Shown piece after piece: positions 6,088 through 8,549 of a stretch of DNA of 8,549 nt. Origin of the DNA: Planctomycetaceae bacterium (GTDB taxonomy: Bacteria; Planctomycetota; Planctomycetia; Planctomycetales; Planctomycetaceae). The notes beneath the pieces are model-generated. The model was not told the DNA's origin. It saw nothing but the letters and a program-made list of their open reading frames with translations, and ran no database searches. The first letter of the stretch is position 1. Every line of letters begins with the position of its first letter. The stretch spans positions 1-8,549 of the forward strand of contig JAGQQP010000157.1 of the NCBI GenBank assembly GCA_020426085.1, in the 5' to 3' direction. Position numbers and translations under genes: made by a program.

Positions 6088-7581
6088 TTAAGCCAGGATT
6101 TCTTTAATCAAATTTCCATGAACGTCGGTCAGACGGCGATCCAGGCCATTATTATAGTAGGTCAGGCGATCATGCTGGAACCCGAGCAGATGCAGGGCCG
6201 TCGCATAGAAATCCCAGACCGTCGTCGGATTCAACTCCGCGCGGCGGCCGAATTCATCAGTCGCACCGTAGCTGGTTCCCCCTTTGATGCCGGCCCCCAT
6301 CATCCAGCAGGTGAAGCCGTCCGGATTGTGATCGCGTCCGAGGGTTCCCGACTGATGAGTGGGCATACGACCGAATTCGGTCGTCCAGAGAACCAGCGTC
6401 TCATCCAGCAGCCCGCGCTGTTTTAAATCGGTAAGCAGTGCCGCCGTCGGCTGATCGAAAATGGGACAGTGCCGTTCGTAGTCCGCTTTGAGCGTCTTAT
6501 GGGCGTCCCAGTTCAAAAGGCCATCGACGCCGGAAGCTCGCGAGGCACAGTACAGATTCAGATAGCGTACCCCCCGCTCCAGAAACCGCCGCGCCAGCAG
6601 ACAGTTTCGCGCATAGGCGGCTTTGAGTTTGTTGGGATCGCTAGTGCCGTACTGTTCGTGGATCGATTTCGGTTCCGAAGCCAGATTCGAGACCTCGGGC
6701 GCAGAGAGCTGCATGCGGGCCGCGAGTTCGTACGCTTCGATGCGGGCTTGCAGATCGGAGTTGCCGGGCCGCTGTGCGGCGTGTTTCTGATCGAGGAACT
6801 TCAGGAATTCGCGCGTGGCCTTCTCTTCTTTCACTGAGATCCCCTCGGGAATTTTCAGATTGCGAATGGGAGACTGCGCGTTCATCACAATCGCCTGATG
6901 CTGGGCGGGGAGAAAGCCATTGCTCCAGTTGGCTTTCCCGTTCGGGGGTTCGCCGCGAATATCGGGAATCGCGATGTAGGCAGGCAGGTTTTCATTTTCG
7001 CTACCCAAAGCATACCCGAGCCAGGCACCCGCGCTGGGATGACCTTCGGTATCGTGACCGGTATTCATGAAGACACAACCGGGACCATGCGTATTGGTTT
7101 TGGTGGTCATCGAATGGATGAAGGCAATATCATCGACGTGACGCGACATGTGAGGCAGAATGGACGTCCACATCTTGCCCGTCTCACCCTGCGGTTTGAA
7201 GTCCCAGGGACTTTTCATCAGGTTCCCGTTTTTTCCCTGAAAGCTGACGAAGTTTTCTTCGCCGGGCAGCGGCTTGCCGTGATATTTTTCGAGGCTGGGT
7301 TTGTGTTCCCACAAATCCATATGCGAGGCGGCACCGGGACAGAAAATCTGTAGAACCCGTTTGGCTTTCGCGGGGAAATGGGTTTCATCAACGCCGGGCT
7401 GCCAGTCTTTGCTCTGTTTCGAATTTCCAGATTTGGAATTCGCAGCAGACAGATCATTCAGCAGCAGGTTCGTCAGTCCGAGACCGGCCATCCCGGTATA
7501 GACGCTGGAAAAAAATGAACGGCGGGAATGCACCTGCTGCAACAGACGGCGCGTCTTTAATTGTTCAAACGGATTCAACAT
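6088..7581 (-). CDS. DUF1501 family protein, Tat-exported
   Basis: This 497-residue member of the DUF1501 family (alkaline-phosphatase-like fold) is abundant in planctomycetes and normally paired with a DUF1549/DUF1553 protein. I start at the ATG at 7581: the peptide then begins MLNPFEQLKTRRLL as is usual, and GGTGA lies 5 bases upstream. A TTG at 7602 would add 7 residues and overlap the upstream stop. SRRSFF (residues 19-24) plus a hydrophobic stretch to about 41 is a twin-arginine export signal, pointing to action outside the cytoplasm. Other motifs are PGAASHMDLW (82-91, candidate metal-ligand Asp89), TEFGRMP (401-407), GRDHNPDGF (415-423) and the C-terminal LTDVHG (484-489). Length is typical and the gene is intact. 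The enzymatic activity of the family is not established. No clear intrinsic terminator follows in the 70 bases before the tRNA promoter. Confidence 0.95.
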   Translation of the reverse strand: MLNPFEQLKTRRLLQQVHSRRSFFSSVYTGMAGLGLTNLLLNDLSAANSKSGNSKQSKDWQPGVDETHFPAKAKRVLQIFCPGAASHMDLWEHKPSLEKYHGKPLPGEENFVSFQGKNGNLMKSPWDFKPQGETGKMWTSILPHMSRHVDDIAFIHSMTTKTNTHGPGCVFMNTGHDTEGHPSAGAWLGYALGSENENLPAYIAIPDIRGEPPNGKANWSNGFLPAQHQAIVMNAQSPIRNLKIPEGISVKEEKATREFLKFLDQKHAAQRPGNSDLQARIEAYELAARMQLSAPEVSNLASEPKSIHEQYGTSDPNKLKAAYARNCLLARRFLERGVRYLNLYCASRASGVDGLLNWDAHKTLKADYERHCPIFDQPTAALLTDLKQRGLLDETLVLWTTEFGRMPTHQSGTLGRDHNPDGFTCWMMGAGIKGGTSYGATDEFGRRAELNPTTVWDFYATALHLLGFQHDRLTYYNNGLDRRLTDVHGNLIKEILA

Positions 7582-7594
7582 GTGGTTCACCAGT

Positions 7595-8549
7595 TCAATC
7601 AAGATAAATCAGTTCGTTGGAATTAATCATGGCCCGACACAGGGCTTCCAGGTCACTGGCGGCGATAAGCGTGCGGGCGGCCTGTTGTTCTTCTGCTCGA
7701 GGAGCACGGGAGTAAAGTAACTGAAACGCGCGATCAATCTGCTGATCGACATTCTCCGTGCCGGCATCCTGCCTGAGTCGTTCAGCTAAAAACCCGGCGA
7801 GATCGAGCGTGAATTGATGGTTCATCAATGTCAGCGCCTGCAGAGGCGTGGTTGTCGTATTCCGTCGGGGGGCGGCGAACGCGTTATCGGGGCAATCGAA
7901 ATCGGTTAACAGATCGACGCGGGCTGCGCGGGCATTCTGATGATAGACGGCGCGGCGATAAGTTTCCGGGCCGAACTCTTCGAGGGGCACATACGTGGCG
8001 ACGTTGTCCTGCAGGTATTGATATAAACGAAAACCGGGTCCGCCCATTTTGAGGTTCAGTTTTCCGGTGACGGACAGCAGAGTGTCGCGAATCTCTTCTC
8101 CCGACAGACGCCGGGGCGGGAACCGCCAGAGCAGGCGCGAATCGGAGTCGACGCGGGCTGCCTCTTCCCGGTAGGTACTGGCCTGCTGATATGTTTCTGA
8201 AAGCATGATCTGTTTCTGAATGTCTTTCAGGCGCCAGCCATTCTTCTGGATCTGAAGTGCGAGCCAGTCGAGCAGTTCGGGATGACTGGGTCGGGTGCCC
8301 ATGTAGCCAAAGTCGCTGGGCGTCGAAACGATGCCGGTTCCGAAATGGTAATACCAGAGTCGGTTGGCCAGCACACGGGGGGTGAGCGGATTGTCTTTGG
8401 AGACGATCCAGCGGGCCAGTTCCAGGCGGCGTTCTCCCTGTGGTGAGTCTGCTTTGAGTTGATAGCCTTCCGTCACCTTACTGAGTGTCGTCATACTGGC
8501 GGGAACAACATGGTCTCCTTTACGCTGCGGATTACCGACGACAAAAATG
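7595..8549 (-). CDS. DUF1553 (PSD1) domain protein, 5' partial
   Basis: This is the C-terminal 317 residues of a planctomycete DUF1549/DUF1553 protein. The frame is open through the right edge, so the Met at 8494 is internal; residues before it (VVGNPQRKGDHVVPAS) are already family-typical. Hallmarks are LARWIVSKDNPLTPRVLANR with WYYHFGTGIV and a following DFG, RRLSGEEIRD, the TTTTPLQALTLMNHQF stretch and the terminal CRAMINSNELIYLD. Such proteins usually also carry an N-terminal cytochrome c-like PSC1 domain and a DUF1549 domain, and are exported; those parts would lie beyond the window. The TGA (7597-7595) is 13 bases from the DUF1501 start, so the two genes are probably co-transcribed and perhaps translationally coupled. 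Their joint role is unknown; polysaccharide degradation or surface attachment has been suggested from context in planctomycetes. Confidence 0.95.
   Translation of the reverse strand, partial: IFVVGNPQRKGDHVVPASMTTLSKVTEGYQLKADSPQGERRLELARWIVSKDNPLTPRVLANRLWYYHFGTGIVSTPSDFGYMGTRPSHPELLDWLALQIQKNGWRLKDIQKQIMLSETYQQASTYREEAARVDSDSRLLWRFPPRRLSGEEIRDTLLSVTGKLNLKMGGPGFRLYQYLQDNVATYVPLEEFGPETYRRAVYHQNARAARVDLLTDFDCPDNAFAAPRRNTTTTPLQALTLMNHQFTLDLAGFLAERLRQDAGTENVDQQIDRAFQLLYSRAPRAEEQQAARTLIAASDLEALCRAMINSNELIYLD

Noticed and set aside
6118..7501. Several plus-strand frames of 66-151 residues opposite the DUF1501 gene
   Set aside because: They are antisense shadows of a conserved intact gene, with Arg/Gly-rich composition and no family motifs.
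5290..7581. Co-transcription of the DUF1553/DUF1501 pair with the kinase gene
   Set aside because: They share a strand, but a tRNA with its own promoter and terminator and a further 530-bp gap lie between them.

Overview
The window looks like a chromosomal segment of a planctomycete, probably Planctomycetaceae and perhaps close to Gimesia or Rubinisphaera (the genus is a guess). Three features point there: a DUF1553 (PSD1) gene directly followed by a Tat-exported DUF1501 gene, a very large Hanks-type Ser/Thr kinase fused to sulfatase-modifying-factor (FGE) and leucine-rich-repeat domains, and sparse Shine-Dalgarno signals.

Layout, left to right. Positions 2-979 (+) hold the C-terminal part of a CPA1/NhaP-type Na+/H+ antiporter whose 5' end lies outside the window. 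It converges on a 4.2-kb minus-strand gene (1133-5290). A strong hairpin at 1082-1113 sits between the two stop codons. The large gene encodes a membrane-spanning kinase ordered as follows: N-terminal tail, kinase, transmembrane helix, PEGA-like domain, FGE fold 1, 24-residue LRRs, FGE fold 2. Upstream of it, about 530 bp (5297-5828) hold no confident gene. That stretch contains a perfect 10-bp inverted repeat and one doubtful small ORF. A tRNA-Pro(UGG) on the minus strand (5893-5967) has its own sigma70-type promoter and an intrinsic terminator. Finally, a minus-strand pair runs off the right edge: the 3' part of a DUF1553 gene (7595-8549) followed 13 bp later by a complete DUF1501 gene (6088-7581).

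How the parts relate. The DUF1553/DUF1501 pair is almost certainly one transcription unit and one functional couple; its biochemical role is not established. The kinase has a cytoplasmic catalytic half and a large extracytoplasmic half, so it looks like a transmembrane sensor or scaffold; no partner gene is beside it. The tRNA unit insulates the kinase from the DUF1501 operon. I see no mobile element, CRISPR array, phage gene or reverse transcriptase. The most unusual item is the chimeric kinase, with its duplicated FGE module, a nearly identical DNA linker before each copy, and an AT-richer LRR block between them.
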